Shown in pieces: positions 22,481 through 32,953 of a DNA stretch of 64,000 bases. The DNA lies in assembly GCF_024868665.1 (NCBI RefSeq), contig NW_026634162.1:1-64000 (forward strand). Direction: 5' to 3'. Positions within the stretch are counted from its first letter, which is position 1; every line of letters starts with the position of its first letter. Under the pieces are notes generated by a model. The model ran no database searches. It was given only the letters and a program-made list of their open reading frames with translations, and was not told the origin of the DNA. Source of the DNA: Triplophysa rosa. Its lineage: Eukaryota > Chordata > Actinopteri > Cypriniformes > Nemacheilidae. Made by a program: the position numbers and the translations under genes.

Positions 22481-22907
22481 CCCTTTATGCCTCACTGCTT
22501 ACAGTATAAGCCATGTTGCAAAGCATAGTTAGTTCACTGCCATTACCGAGCGTTTCCTTGTTTTTATTTCTTGAATGCTTCAACTGTATGATTTTATGCA
22601 TGTTTTGACTGTGTTTTTGGATGGTCTTTTCTGTCTTGTTTGCCGTTTGGATTTAATATACTGTTATCGACAGTTTGACTACGCTACCTGGGGTGTATTT
22701 CCGAAAGGAGGGTAACTTAACATCAGCTAAACCCTAAACTCTTGGTTTATTAACCCAAACATTGCTAATGCAGGGTATATTGGCGCACCAACAACTCATT
22801 TGCCATCCACCATCTAACTAGAAGTGATCACGATGTGGGAGGTGTTTTCGTTGTTGGTTCTTGACCAAAGTCTTTGTATGCACTTTGTATGCATTGTGTA
22901 GCAACCC
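22481..22907. other. No recognised feature
   Basis: Non-coding, AT-rich; nothing recognised. Confidence 0.35.
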
Positions 22908-23014
22908 AGTCTCACGGGAATTCATGAAATCACGAAAAAAGGGGGAAATTCGTGTTGATGAACACAAATTAATAGATTATGGTTCGTGACAATTTCACGT
23001 ATTCCTGTGAGACA
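22908..23014. mobile_element. Short palindromic MITE
   Basis: About 107 bp with inverted ends GTCTCACGGGAAT and ATTCCTGTGAGAC and inner GAAATCACG / CGTGACAATTTC. It folds into one hairpin. The superfamily is not clear from the sequence. Confidence 0.6.
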
Positions 23015-23645
23015 GTGTTGTTGTGTTGTGTAGTGTCCATGCTGCTACAACAAGAAAGATGAAGGATGACAAGAAACCGTGTTGTGTAGTGTAGTGTAAG
23101 CGCCATAGCAATTAAAGTAGTCTCACAGTCCCGTAGTGTCTGCTCGGCTTTAAGCGATTGCACCACGACAACGACAAGCCATGATCAATGGACCTGTGCA
23201 CAAGCGTAGCGACGAATTTCCGCTGTCACCAGAAGTCGTAATGTCAGTGTTTACAAGATGTCTTCAAGATCTGCCAAAAATAAGCATTAACGATGTACAC
23301 CGCATCATTGATGCCTGGTCCCCTGCTCCAACAAGCAAGCGGGACAAAGGATTCAAGCTCTATATATTGAGTTATATCCACAACTATGAGGGTAAGTAGT
23401 TTAATCTAATGTGGTGTGCCGACAGCAAACCGGAAACTGACATCCCGACTTCTGGCAACAGCGGAAGTTCTTTGCTACGCTTGTGCACAGGGCAGAGAAC
23501 AAAGTTCAGTATTCAGGGGAGGCCTACCTCTGGTGGTGGGGTGAACGAGTCTCTGACTGTGGTCTTATTCATGGGTGTTTTACCTCGACAAGACTCTACA
23601 GAGACTTTATATTGTCTTTACCAAAGCCGGTGCATGAAAACAAAC
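23015..23645. other. Inverted-repeat locus with an unassigned 72-codon frame
   Basis: 23193-23248 and 23436-23491 are inverted copies (about 56 bp). A 72-codon frame (23181-23399) containing RDKGFKLYILSYIHNYEG ends next to GGGTAAGT, a possible splice donor. I do not recognise the protein with confidence; the KGFKxY...YIHNYE wording resembles the N-terminus of SWIM/YqaJ-type proteins of fish repeats. Because the frame lies partly in the inverted repeat, it may be repeat-derived. Confidence 0.35.
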
Positions 23646-23990
23646 TGTCACGATCCCAGTCCATGTTTCCCCTGTGTTTGTGAATTTTTATGTTACTTCC
23701 TGTTCTGTGCCATGTTTTGTAGTCCTTTGTAGTTTTTAGTGTTAATTAGTTCCTCCAGGTGTGTCTTGTTAACTTGTTAGTTTCTATGTATTTAAACCCC
23801 AGTGTTTCCTTTGTCTAGTGTGAGTCATTGTATGTTTGTTCCTGTTCCTAGTGTCATTACTCAGTACCCTATGGATTATTTTTGATCCTTGTTTCCTTGT
23901 TTTTATTGTTTTGTACTTTGTGGTGTTGTTTATTAAAATCTAACTGCATGTGGATCCGCTGCCTCCCTGCCTGGATTACTCAACGTTACA
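23646..23990 (+). repeat. 5' LTR of non-autonomous element
   Basis: Starts TGTCACGATCCCAG and ends CAACGTTACA; differs from the right LTR by scattered substitutions and small indels (for example CACGATC against CATGATC), so the insertion is not very recent. Confidence 0.9.
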
Positions 23991-24006
23991 GAACGACTCA
24001 CCAACA

Positions 24007-25448
24007 ATGGATCCAGCAGTCCGTTTGGCCCATCTCAGCCAAGGTAAAAATTCTGTCGAGGACCATGTTCAAATACTGCATCTCCCGTTATGGTCCTCGA
24101 GGGTCCCTGGCTCAGTTTATTGACTTTGCTTTGTTGTCTTGTGGGTCCCCCTTCACCGTGGGAGAGGTGGAGGAAGAGGCTGCCCCTAAATGTTTTTGGG
24201 GAGAGCAGCAGGCCTCGGACTCCGGGGGCCATGGAATCAGGTCAGTGACGGAGGCTTGCATGCTCCAGGGTAATGGTGGCCACCCCAGTCATCATGGCCG
24301 CTTCACCACAGCTCGCTCGCAAGGTGGCCGCCAGTTCACAGCCCGCTCGCAAGATTGCCACCAGTCCACAGCATGCTCACAAGATGTCCACCAGTCCAGA
24401 GCCCGCACGCAAGATGGCTGCCAGTCCAAAGCCGCCTCGCAAGATGGCCGCCAGCCCAGAGCCCATTTACAAGAGGGCCACCAGCCCAGAACCTCTAGCC
24501 ATCATGGTCGCTTCACCGGTGTTCCCAAGTCCGGTGGTTCCGGAGGCATCTGTTCCTGAGGTCCTGTCACTGGAGTCAGCTCTGTCGGTTGTGGCTGCAG
24601 CTTTGAGGTGTGTCTGGGCTGTGCACTGCTCTTCCACTCCAGAGGCCGTGGGCAGGATAGCTGCCACTACAAAGGTAATTTCTGAACCTGCTGAGCTTCC
24701 TGCCTGCACCAAGATGGCTGCTTCTGAGTCTCCCAAGCTCCCTGCCTCATCCAAGATTGACGCCTCTGAGCTCCCTGCCTCATCCAAGATGTTTGCCTCT
24801 GAGTTCCCTGCCTCGTCCAAGATGGGTGCCTCTGAGCTCCCTGCCTCATCCAAGATGGGTGCCTCTGAGCTCCCTGCCTCGTCTAAGATGGCCGCTTCTG
24901 AGCTCCCTGCCTCATCTAAGATGGGCGCTTCTGAGCTTCCTGCCTCATCTAAGATGAACGCGACTGAGTTCCCTACCTCTTGTAAGGTGTCCACCACTGG
25001 ACTTCCAGCCCAGCCTGCGCCTCCCTGGCCACCTGATCCAACTCTGCACGACATCCCAGGCCCGCCTCTGCATGATGGCCCAGGCCCGCCTCTGCACGAC
25101 GACCCAGGCCCGCCTCTGCACGACGACCCAGGCCCAGGCCCGCCTCTGCACCACGGCCCAGGCCCGCCTCTGCACCACGGCCCAGGTCCGCCTCTGCACC
25201 ACGGCCCAGGTCCGCCTCTGCTCCACGGCCCAGGTCTGCCTCTGCTCCAAGGCTCAGGTCCTGTTCCCCTTCACGAGCCTGGCCCTCCATCCCTCCCCCT
25301 GTTCTGCCTCCACCTTACCACCCTCCTGGACTATTCTGAGTGTCTGGACGCCGCTCTTAAGGAGGGGGGATGTGTCATGATCCCAGTCCATGTTTCCCCT
25401 GTGTTTGTGAATTTTATGTTACTTCCTGTTCTGTGCCATGTTTTGTAG
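24007..25448 (+). pseudogene. Gag-like repeat protein of non-autonomous LTR element
   Basis: The ATG at 24007 opens MDPAVRLAHLSQGKNSVEDH, stops after about 38 codons, and the coding continues in two other frames (GSLAQFIDFALLSCGSPFT near 24100, then the frame open from 24273). From 24273, 391 codons are open: ARKMAASPEP-type repeats, about eight units of ELPASSKMGAS, then about nine units of PPLHDDPGP / PPLHHGPG. It is low-complexity Pro/Ala/Ser-rich protein with no membrane segment. The second copy has a different repeat make-up. The C-terminal part of the frame runs into the 3' LTR. No catalytic motif was seen. Confidence 0.65.
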
Positions 25449-25718
25449 TCCTTTGTAGTTTTTAGTGTTAATTAGTTACTCCTGTTGTGTCTTGTTATCT
25501 TGTTAGTTTCTATGTATTTAAACCCCAGTGTTTCCTTTGTCTAGTGTGAGTTGTTGTATGTTTGTTCCTGTTCCCAGTGTCGTTACTCAGTACCCTTTGG
25601 ATTATTTTAGTTCCTTGTTTCTTTGTTCTTTTATTGTTTTGTACTTTGTGGTGTTGTTCATTAAAATCTAACTGCATGTGGATCCGCTGCCTCCCTGCCT
25701 GGATTATTCAACGTTACA
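25373..25718 (+). repeat. 3' LTR of non-autonomous element
   Basis: Starts TGTCATGATCCCAG and ends AACGTTACA, followed by the CAAAC target duplication. The purine tract is immediately upstream. Confidence 0.9.
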
Positions 25719-25730
25719 CAAACTCTATGT

Positions 25731-25843
25731 CAGGGGTGTCAAACTCCTGGAGGGCTGCAGCTCTTCACAGTTGATTCGGCTAATCAAGATCATCAGATCT
25801 GTGCAGAGCTGCAACCCTCCAGGAACTGAGTTTGACACCTGTG
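25731..25843. mobile_element. 113-bp hAT MITE
   Basis: Ends CAGGGGTGTCAAACTCCTGG and TTTGACACCTGTG, with an internal CTCCAGGAACTGAGTTTG match, are inverted repeats. Flanking 8-mers CTCTATGT (25723-25730) and CTCTATAT (25844-25851) agree at 7 of 8 positions. The ends are close to those of the larger hAT element at 18249-19828, so it is probably a deletion derivative of the same group. Confidence 0.8.
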
Positions 25844-25990
25844 CTCTATATTGGCATCATCCACCCATAAAACTCTTAAAACCCAAAGCTTTCTCCCACT
25901 CCAAGATGAAAGTTTATAATTTGGGAAGGTTATTATGATTTCTGACAGTCACTCTGTAGTTATGCTATTACTTTTTGCTTTGTTTCACAG

Positions 25991-26037
25991 ACAGATCAAC
26001 AGTATGCAAATGGTGTAGCTGACAACCTTAAGCACCT
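25991..26037 (+). CDS. mgat4b: Exon of mgat4b-like GlcNAc-transferase IV
   Basis: 47-nt exon. The acceptor is a pyrimidine tract ending TTTCACAG; the donor is GTGAGT at 26038. The frame from ACA reads TDQQYANGVADNLKH and ends in a split codon CT|. MGAT4B has an AETDSQYTSAVTENIKALFP-like stretch here, with D-x-QY, N-x-K and LFP shared. The CT joins the first base of the exon at 34752 to give Leu and continues FPGEIQSG, as expected. The enzyme (family GT54, type II Golgi membrane protein) adds a beta-1,4 GlcNAc to the alpha-1,3 mannose arm of N-glycans. This exon encodes part of the luminal catalytic region. Upstream exons were not found within 25.9 kb. Confidence 0.85.
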
Positions 26038-26764
26038 GTGAGTAAATTTCTTTTCCATTTTTGCTAGTTACACAATCTAGTGTTTTCTTTTATTTATTTA
26101 TTGTGTGTGAGAGAGACTTGTTTGCTTCAGTCTGTTTGTCCCATATTAGTCATGTGATCAGGGCCCAAACACCAGTAAAAGTTTTTAGATAAGAGTTTCC
26201 CCTTAAAATCTATTCACAATGCTGCTTAGAGCAACTTTTACTAAGGAACAGAAAGAAATCCTAAACTAAGAGAAAGGGCGGGTTGACCTCGTTGCTATGG
26301 ATGATGTCAGCAAGCTTAATGACTATGACCACAGTGATTGGCTGATTAGAGGATTGGTCTCTGTCAGTCATTTAATCATAGAAATATTATAGAATGAGGT
26401 ATACTGTAATGGTGACATATTTAAATTAAGATCTTAAAATAAAAATGTAGTCATATTCAAATTAAATTATTTTAAAATATAATTGTTGCCAAATTCAAAT
26501 TAAGATTAAAAAACATACGCTAAATTACTAATTAAACAAGTGAAGAGTTCATTTGTAAAAACAGATGACTTTTTTCTATTTTCAAAAATCACGTTTTGTA
26601 TTGTGCATTCCAATTAATATCAATCAAATTGTATTTAGTTTTTTAGTGATAATAACAAAAAAATACAGCTAACAAACACAGTAAAACTCAATAAACACAC
26701 GATAACACAATAAAAACATGATTTTTTCATAATTAAATATTATTATCTGTTTTTGCAAATAAAC
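26038..26764. other. Intron sequence, nothing recognised
   Basis: Start of the 8.7-kb intron between the two mgat4b-like exons. AT-rich, without recognised elements. Confidence 0.6.
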
Positions 26765-27530
26765 TGTCACGGTTCTCGTGGCTGAAGAACCCAAATGCAG
26801 GCAATGGCAGTGAAGGGGTTAACAAGGGTCTTTATTACAAATAGAAATACAAAACAAAACACCCACGAGGGGGTAAAACGGTACGGAGGATAACAAGAAC
26901 ATAAACTGACTAGACTAAACTGACAACTTAGAACAATACTAGACAACCAAAAAATGAACTAACACTAACTAGACTTACTTTAAAGATCACAAACTGGAAC
27001 AAGAACACAAGCAAGGGTATAAACAGGAAATCGCTGGAGGTAACAAAACATGGAACTTAACTAGACACCATAAACACATGCACATCAAACGTAATACACG
27101 AGCACAAGACAAAGAAACAAGAGGGTATTTAAAGGAAAGACAAACGAGGGATAACGACACGGGGCAGGTGTGGGTAATCAAACACTCAGGGAAAGATAAC
27201 AAGGAAACGAGAGGTGCGGGGCCAATGACAAGACACTGGAGAGAACCTATATTATTGTCAAAAGGACAATAATATGTTTCTCTCCACACATAACCAAAGG
27301 CTTTGTCATGACTCTGCTACAGGACCAAGAAAAACATGACTAAATGAAGCAGAGCCATGACAGAAGCCCCCCCTTTAATGAGCACCTCCAGGTGCTCACC
27401 AAGGGGTAGACGGACGAGACAAGACAGACTGGGAGACAGACAGGACAAGGCAAAACAAAGAAAACAAAATCAAGGACAGACAAGACACAATAACAACAGG
27501 ACTAGGGTGGGACATCAAAAATAACAAACA
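26765..27530 (-). mobile_element. LTR plus truncated interior of LTR element
   Basis: The 598-bp LTR at 26765-27362 reads, on the minus strand, TGTCATGGCTCTGC to GAACCGTGACA. Just beyond it (27363-27378) is a purine tract on the minus strand (GGGGGGGCTTC), marking this as a 3' LTR. About 150 bp of interior follows before the sequence changes at the palindrome. The 5' part of the element is missing. It is related to the solo LTR at 55066-55547 (shared GGGGTTAACAA, CACGAGGGGGTAAAA and CTCTCCACA blocks). A perfect hairpin TATTATTGTC / GACAATAATA lies in it at about 27249-27273. Confidence 0.75.
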
Positions 27531-27539
27531 TGTTATTTT

Positions 27540-29122
27540 TGATGAAAGCATAAATGACTGTTCAGTATACGTCAATCCTATTGAAATTTGTCTACGTTAT
27601 TTGATTTGTTGTAGGTATTAAATGTGTATCCATCAACAAACATACATTAGCTTAACTTTGTCTGTTTTACGCATTATAATTTTTAACGAACCACATTATA
27701 AATAAGTCGTCAGATTTAAGATGATAAAATTATAAAATCCAAGCGCATTCTACCGCGTGCCGAACCGTTGGTGAAGAACCGTGCGGTTCAATTTTTTACC
27801 GAGAACCGTTACACCACTAGTGTATATATATATGTATATATATGTATATATATACCGATATATATATATATACACCCATATGTATATAATAATATATACA
27901 CCAATATGCATATATATATATATATATACACCCATGTATGCATCTTAATCGCTGCTAATCGCACCCTTTTTGTGTGATTAACTGCGATTAATCTCACACA
28001 TATAGTGAAATTAAACATACTGTACACTTTATTTTGTTTAACATGTTTATTTTAGTGCTGTCAATCGATTAAAAAAATTAACTAACAAATCACACACAGC
28101 ATTTATGTTTTTAAATATACTTTTACATTCTAATAATTTCACATTCTATCTCCAAATGAATGTAGAAACAACACATGAGATTTGAAATGGTTGTATTGAC
28201 ACATCCAGTATAGATTGACAGCTTCTGGCTGTGGAACACGCAACGCGACAGCGGTCCCATCTGATCATACATGGGCTAAAGGCTGTGTCAGAATCTGTCA
28301 GACAGCGCACCAGTATTAACTTCTCTTTGGTGCTTGAATGAACCAAAACACACAAGATTATGCCAGAAAGCACATTTTGTCTAGTATTTTCTCGTCTTCA
28401 ACGAGTTAAATAAAGTCTTAAATGAATGCAAAGAGTAGTGAAAATAGGAAGCGCAATTAGACCTGTTTAGAACGGCAGCTCTTAAAGGGGCCGCATTCTT
28501 AAACGTGCTACTGTGACTCCTGTCACTTATGTTAATCAAAGAACAAAAGAAAAGAAGAAATCAATGCGATTTCATTGCTTTAATGAGGATTCTTCTGTAT
28601 TTCATGTATTTAGAAGTTGAGACTGTAAAGTGTTTGAGAACTTTATTTATTTTCTGTATATTTCCTACCGGTTAGACGTTTAGGAGGGACACGCTTATTA
28701 TAATGAGTTTGATTAGTAGAAAAACATAATATATTTAATAAAGACATCAGTTGCAAAGCCAACGATGTTAGAACGTTGGCTTTCATTCATAAAATGATGC
28801 TGTTAAAGAAATGTGTTGTTTCTACATTCATTTGGAGATAGAATGTGAAATTATTAGAATGTAAAAGTATATTTAAAAACATAAATGCTGTGTGTGATTT
28901 GTTAGTTAATTTTTTTAATCGATTGACAGCACTAAAATAAACATGTTAAACAAAATAAAGTGTACAGTATGTTTAATTTCACTATATGTGTGCGATTAAT
29001 CGCAGTTAATCACACGAAAAGGGTGCGATTAGCAGCGATTAAGATGCATACATGGGTGTATATATGCATATTGGTGTATATATTATTATATACATATGGG
29101 TGTATATATATATATATATATC

Positions 29123-29159
<37 letters not shown>

Positions 29160-29460
29160 TATATATATATATATATACACTAGTGGTGTAACGGTTCTCG
29201 GTAAAAAATTTAACCGCACGGTTCTTCACCAACGGTTCGGCACGCGGTAGAATGCGCTTGGATCTTATAATTTTATCATCTTAAATCTGACGACATATTT
29301 ATAATGTGGTTCGTTAAAAATTATAATGCGTAAAACAGACAAAGTTAAGCTAATGTATGTTTGTTGATGGATACACATTTAATACCTACAACAAATCAAA
29401 TAACGTAGACAAATTTCAATAGGATTGACGTATACTGAACAGTCATTTATGCTTTCATCA
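27540..29460. repeat. 1.9-kb near-perfect palindrome
   Basis: The left arm 27540-28176 and right arm 28811-29460 are inverted copies with few differences, around a 634-bp non-repeated core. Each arm contains an AT microsatellite (about 27823-27930 and 29057-29180), the word GAACCGTTACACCACTAGTG or its complement, and a GCTGTCAATCGATTAA motif typical of hAT-like short repeats. The length difference of the arms is mainly in the AT tract. No protein is encoded. It may be a foldback transposon, a local inverted duplication or, less likely, an assembly artefact. Confidence 0.85.
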
Positions 29461-30320
29461 CCCGGGAGCATTGTGTTGTGAGCGCGCGAGCGTGCAGGTG
29501 AGACCTGAACAGCACGTTGCTGTTTAAACTACACTCATTCAAGCCTTGCCAATTTAAACATTTAAGTGCAAGATGATGCAGAAGAAAACTCGCTTGCACG
29601 CTGTGCGATCTGAAGCGCGTATAAGGAAAATCTCAGACATGGCGCAAATATTGAGTTGTCTTTGAAGCGCTTAAACGGAAAAATTCACACACGAAGTAGG
29701 TCAACATGCCCCTCTTGTCGAGTATCTTAACAAACATAGTAGGTTATGTCTTAAATGAATGGACGAAACAGACGAAAAACAACACATGTGTACAGTATCA
29801 GTGTACTGGATCGGTTTCATTCCTCTTAAAGCGACAGCAGCATATTCCTGCTGTTTGTTAAAAGTCAAGGAAATCGCTCACTGCTTGTGACTCAATAGCT
29901 TCTGTAACTTAAATTATGATTCATCTTTATTTAATTTGTACATATGCAATGTTATGTTTTATTTGATTACTTTAATAAGCAACTAAATAATCCAGTTGTA
30001 AGCGGATTGATGGCTCAGTCCAATAAAAAAGCCTTCATGTCTTCATGTTAATCGATCCAATCGAGGTCGATCCGAATTAAATTTCGATCGGATTGACTGG
30101 TGGTGTAGACCTAAAGCAGTCCAATTCAGAGGAAAAATTAACCATGTAAACACTTGAATCAGAGTATTTTCTCAATCGGATTTAAAAATACCTGCGTATG
30201 TCTTTAACATCTTATGTACCGGTCTAGTATTGAAAATCGCACGAAACTCACCACAAAAACCTGTTTTATCCATGGCAATGCCACGAGCTGTACGTTCTGT
30301 ATAGCTTGTGAGTTCTTCTT
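29461..30320. other. No recognised feature
   Basis: Intron sequence. CpG-bearing at 29460-29520 (GAGCGCGCGAGCGTGCAGG), otherwise AT-rich. No gene recognised. Confidence 0.35.
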
Positions 30321-30410
30321 AGGGCTGTGAAGCGATTTAATTTTTTTAATCTAATTAATTACTTGATGTTGCGATTAATTAATCTAATTAATCACAACGT
30401 AATCACACAT
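30321..30410. repeat. hAT-like terminal fragment
   Basis: TAGGGCTGTGAAGCGATTTA followed by short ATTAATTA repeats resembles the end of hAT-type short elements (GGGCTGTCAATCGATTAA class). No partner end was found. Confidence 0.45.
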
Positions 30411-30472
30411 CACATTTGGGGCCAAAATATAATTTAAAGCCACAATAAGAAAATACAGAAAGTAAGTCGTTC

Positions 30473-30759
30473 TGTAACAATGGAGTAATTCAGGCAGGAA
30501 GCAGATCCATGTGCAGCATAGGATTTTCTTAAACAACAAGAAAACATTAACAAAACTAGGTTCACAAAAGAAGATCCAAGACAACAGGAAAACATGCAAC
30601 ACAGAACAACGACTGAAACACAAGGGCTTAAATACACTGGGATAACAAGCGGGCAAACAAGGAACACCTGACAATAATTAACACGAAAAACTACAAAGGA
30701 CTACAAACATGGCACACAACGGGAAATAACATAAAATTCCACAGACTGGGATCGTGACA
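30473..30759 (-). repeat. 3' LTR of second non-autonomous element
   Basis: 287 bp; TG...CA ends on the minus strand. The U5 side matches the right-hand partial LTR at 32739-32953. Confidence 0.85.
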
Positions 30760-30764
30760 GAACC

Positions 30765-32515
30765 CCCCTTTAAGAGCAGCTTCCAGACGTTCACAATGGT
30801 CGAGGAGGGTGGTGAAGCGGAGGTGGAACAGGGGGAGGGATGGAGGGCCAGGGAGGCGCATGCTGGTCTGGAGACCTGAGCATGGCAGGCAGGGCTGGAA
30901 ACCTGGTCATGGCAGACAGGGCTGGAAACCTGGTCGTGGCAGGCAGACAGGGATCTCAGGAAGATCATAGGCGGCCATCTTGACCGAGGCAGTGATCTCG
31001 AGAAAATCATTGGTAGCCATCTTGACTGAAACAGAGAACTTGAGAAGATCATAGGCGGCCATCTTGATTGAAACAGGGAACTTGAAAAGATCATCGGCGG
31101 CCATCTTGACTGAGGCAGGGATCTCGGGAAGATCATTGGCAGCCATCTTGACTGAGGCAGGGATCTCAAGAAGATCATCGGCACCGAGGCAGGGATCTCA
31201 AGAAGATCATAGGCGGCCGTCTTGATTGAAACAGGGAACTTGAGAAGATCATCGGTGGCCATCTTGACCGAAACAGGGAACTCCGGAAGACAGGGCTGCA
31301 CGATTAATCGAAAAGAAATCGCACTCAATTTGGCGGTTGGCTGCGATGTTTTATGCGCAGTTTGTCAGTGAAATACTGTTAATTGCAGCTGCATCCGAAA
31401 GCCAGAGGGTGCTCTCGCACAGAAACTCCAATGCTCCATAGAAGAAATACCATACGTATAAACAGGAAATGCTGTCTTCCTATCTACATTTGGCATCTTT
31501 CTATCACTGTTTTTCAAGCCTCCTCAGGTATTTTCATTTTCAAGTATATCTATAATGATGATGTTTGACGGGTGATGCTTTTTTAAATGCACGTTTTAAG
31601 CGACTCAAACGCGCAATGCTTTCAGATGGAGCAGTATATCCCACATATCACAGAGCCATACTTTACGAACAAGCTGCGCATAAAACATAATCTCAGCCTT
31701 AATGATTTCACAATCGCGATAGCCACATCGATTCAATCGTGATTTGAATGGGAATCGCAATTTATCGTGCAGCCCTACCGGAAGATCATCGGCAGCCATC
31801 TTGACTGAAGTAGGGGGTTCAGATATGGCCATCTTGTCAGCAGTCTCTGGAGCGGTAACCATTTTGTCAATGGCCTCCAGAACAGAAGAGCAGTGCACAG
31901 CCCAGACACACCCCAATGTAGCAACCACCACCAGCAGAGCAGACTCAAAAGGAAGAGCTTCAGGACCAGCTACCTCCGGCACCACCATACTCTGGACCCT
32001 GGAGACACCAGCCCTCCGAACAGACATCAGATGGGCATCTGCCAGGCTTGAAACCAGACACCTGGACCTTGAACCCGCCATTTTACGAGCGAGCTCTGGA
32101 CTGGCTGAAGGCTCTGGCTTGGCGGCCATGGCGGTTGAAGGCTCTGGTGTGGCGGCCATCTTGTGAGCGGGCGCTGGACTGGCGGCCATCTTGCGAGCGG
32201 GCTCTGGACTGGCGGCCCTCTTGCGAGCGGGCTCTGGACTGGCGGCCCTCTTGCGAGCGGGCTCTGGACTGGCGGCCCTCTTACGAGCGGGCTCTGGACT
32301 GGCGGCCATCTTTGGGCGGGCTCTGGACTGGCGACCCTCTTGCGAGCAGGCTCTGGACTGGCGGCCATCTTGCGAGCGGGCACTGGACTGGCAGCCATAA
32401 TGACCGGGATGGCCACCCTCAACGTGGACTCAGATGGCTTACTGCCCCCCCAAAATATATTTAGGGGCGACCTCCTCTTCCACCTCAATGCCAGGGCCAA
32501 CTCCACAAAATCCAC
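30765..32515 (-). pseudogene. Gag-like repeat protein, second copy, MITE-interrupted
   Basis: On the minus strand, from about 32515 to 32030, repeats of ARKRAASPEP alternate with ARKMAASPEP. Next come a stretch GPEALPFESALLVVVATLGC shared with the first copy, and then, past the MITE, repeats of the form MAADDLPEIPASVK (about 31260-30960), ending near LKGGSVTIPV. The frame shifts several times and the hAT MITE interrupts it. The repeat types differ from the ASSKM and LHHGP repeats of the first copy, so the repeats expanded separately. Confidence 0.65.
31291..31777. mobile_element. hAT MITE with perfect 8-bp duplication
   Basis: 487 bp; starts CAGGGCTGCACGATTAATCG and ends TTTATCGTGCAGCCCTA. 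It is flanked by identical CCGGAAGA at 31283-31290 and 31778-31785. It sits inside the gag-like region of the second LTR element, so it is younger than that insertion. Confidence 0.9.
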
Positions 32516-32738
32516 AAATCTCCCTTGAGGATCAAACTGAGTGAGTTGTGTCTTGAGTAGATTATTTAGACTGGCTCGGTAAAAAACAATCAGTGACTTA
32601 TCTGGCTAGTGGGTATCTGGAACAAGATCCAAAAAGTCCTAGGTGTGATCCTCAAGGGAGCGTGAGTTCTGGCGGAGCATGAGAAAGCGCATGGCCGGGT
32701 GCTATCCTACTGCTTGATCCATAGTTGGTCAGTCATTC

Positions 32739-32953
32739 TGTAACAATGGAGTAATCCAGGCAGGAAGCGGATCCATGTGCAGCATAGGATTTTATTAAAC
32801 AACAAGAAAACATTAACAAAATTAGGTAATTCACAAAAGAAGATCCAAGACAACAGGAAAACATGCAACACAGAACAACGACTGACAACCAACAACTGAA
32901 ACACAAGGGCTTAAATACACTGTGATAACAAGCGGGCAAACAAGGAACACCTG
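32739..32953 (-). repeat. Truncated 5' LTR of second non-autonomous element
   Basis: Matches the U5 and R side of 30473-30759; identity stops at AACACCTG (32946-32953). Confidence 0.8.

Larger units (their letters stand above)
23646..25718 (+). mobile_element. Non-autonomous LTR retrotransposon, complete
   Basis: Two LTRs of 345 and 346 bp (23646-23990 and 25373-25718) start TGTCA and end GTTACA. They are flanked by an identical 5-bp target duplication CAAAC (23641-23645 and 25719-25723). A purine tract GGAGGGGGGATG precedes the right LTR. The 1.38-kb interior has only a gag-like coding region and no protease, reverse transcriptase or integrase, so it must have moved with enzymes from another LTR element. 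A second, broken copy lies at 30473-32953 on the minus strand. Confidence 0.9.
30473..32953 (-). mobile_element. Second copy of non-autonomous LTR element, damaged
   Basis: Minus-strand relative of the element at 23646-25718. The 3' LTR is 30473-30759 (reading TGTCACGATCCCAGTC to CATTGTTACA on the minus strand) with a purine tract AAAGGGGGGTTC beside it. The 5' LTR remains only as 32739-32953; its outer part, about a quarter, is gone, so no target duplication can be seen. The interior carries the gag-like repeat region and a hAT MITE at 31291-31777. Confidence 0.85.

Noticed and set aside
24273..25448. A 391-codon frame that might be a host Pro/Ala-rich or mucin-like gene.
   Set aside because: It lies between two LTRs with a 5-bp duplication, and a related repeat-rich region sits in a second LTR copy.
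27750..28027. Tyr/Ile-rich membrane-protein-like frames.
   Set aside because: They arise from TATATA tracts in the palindrome arms and repeat at 28960-29250.
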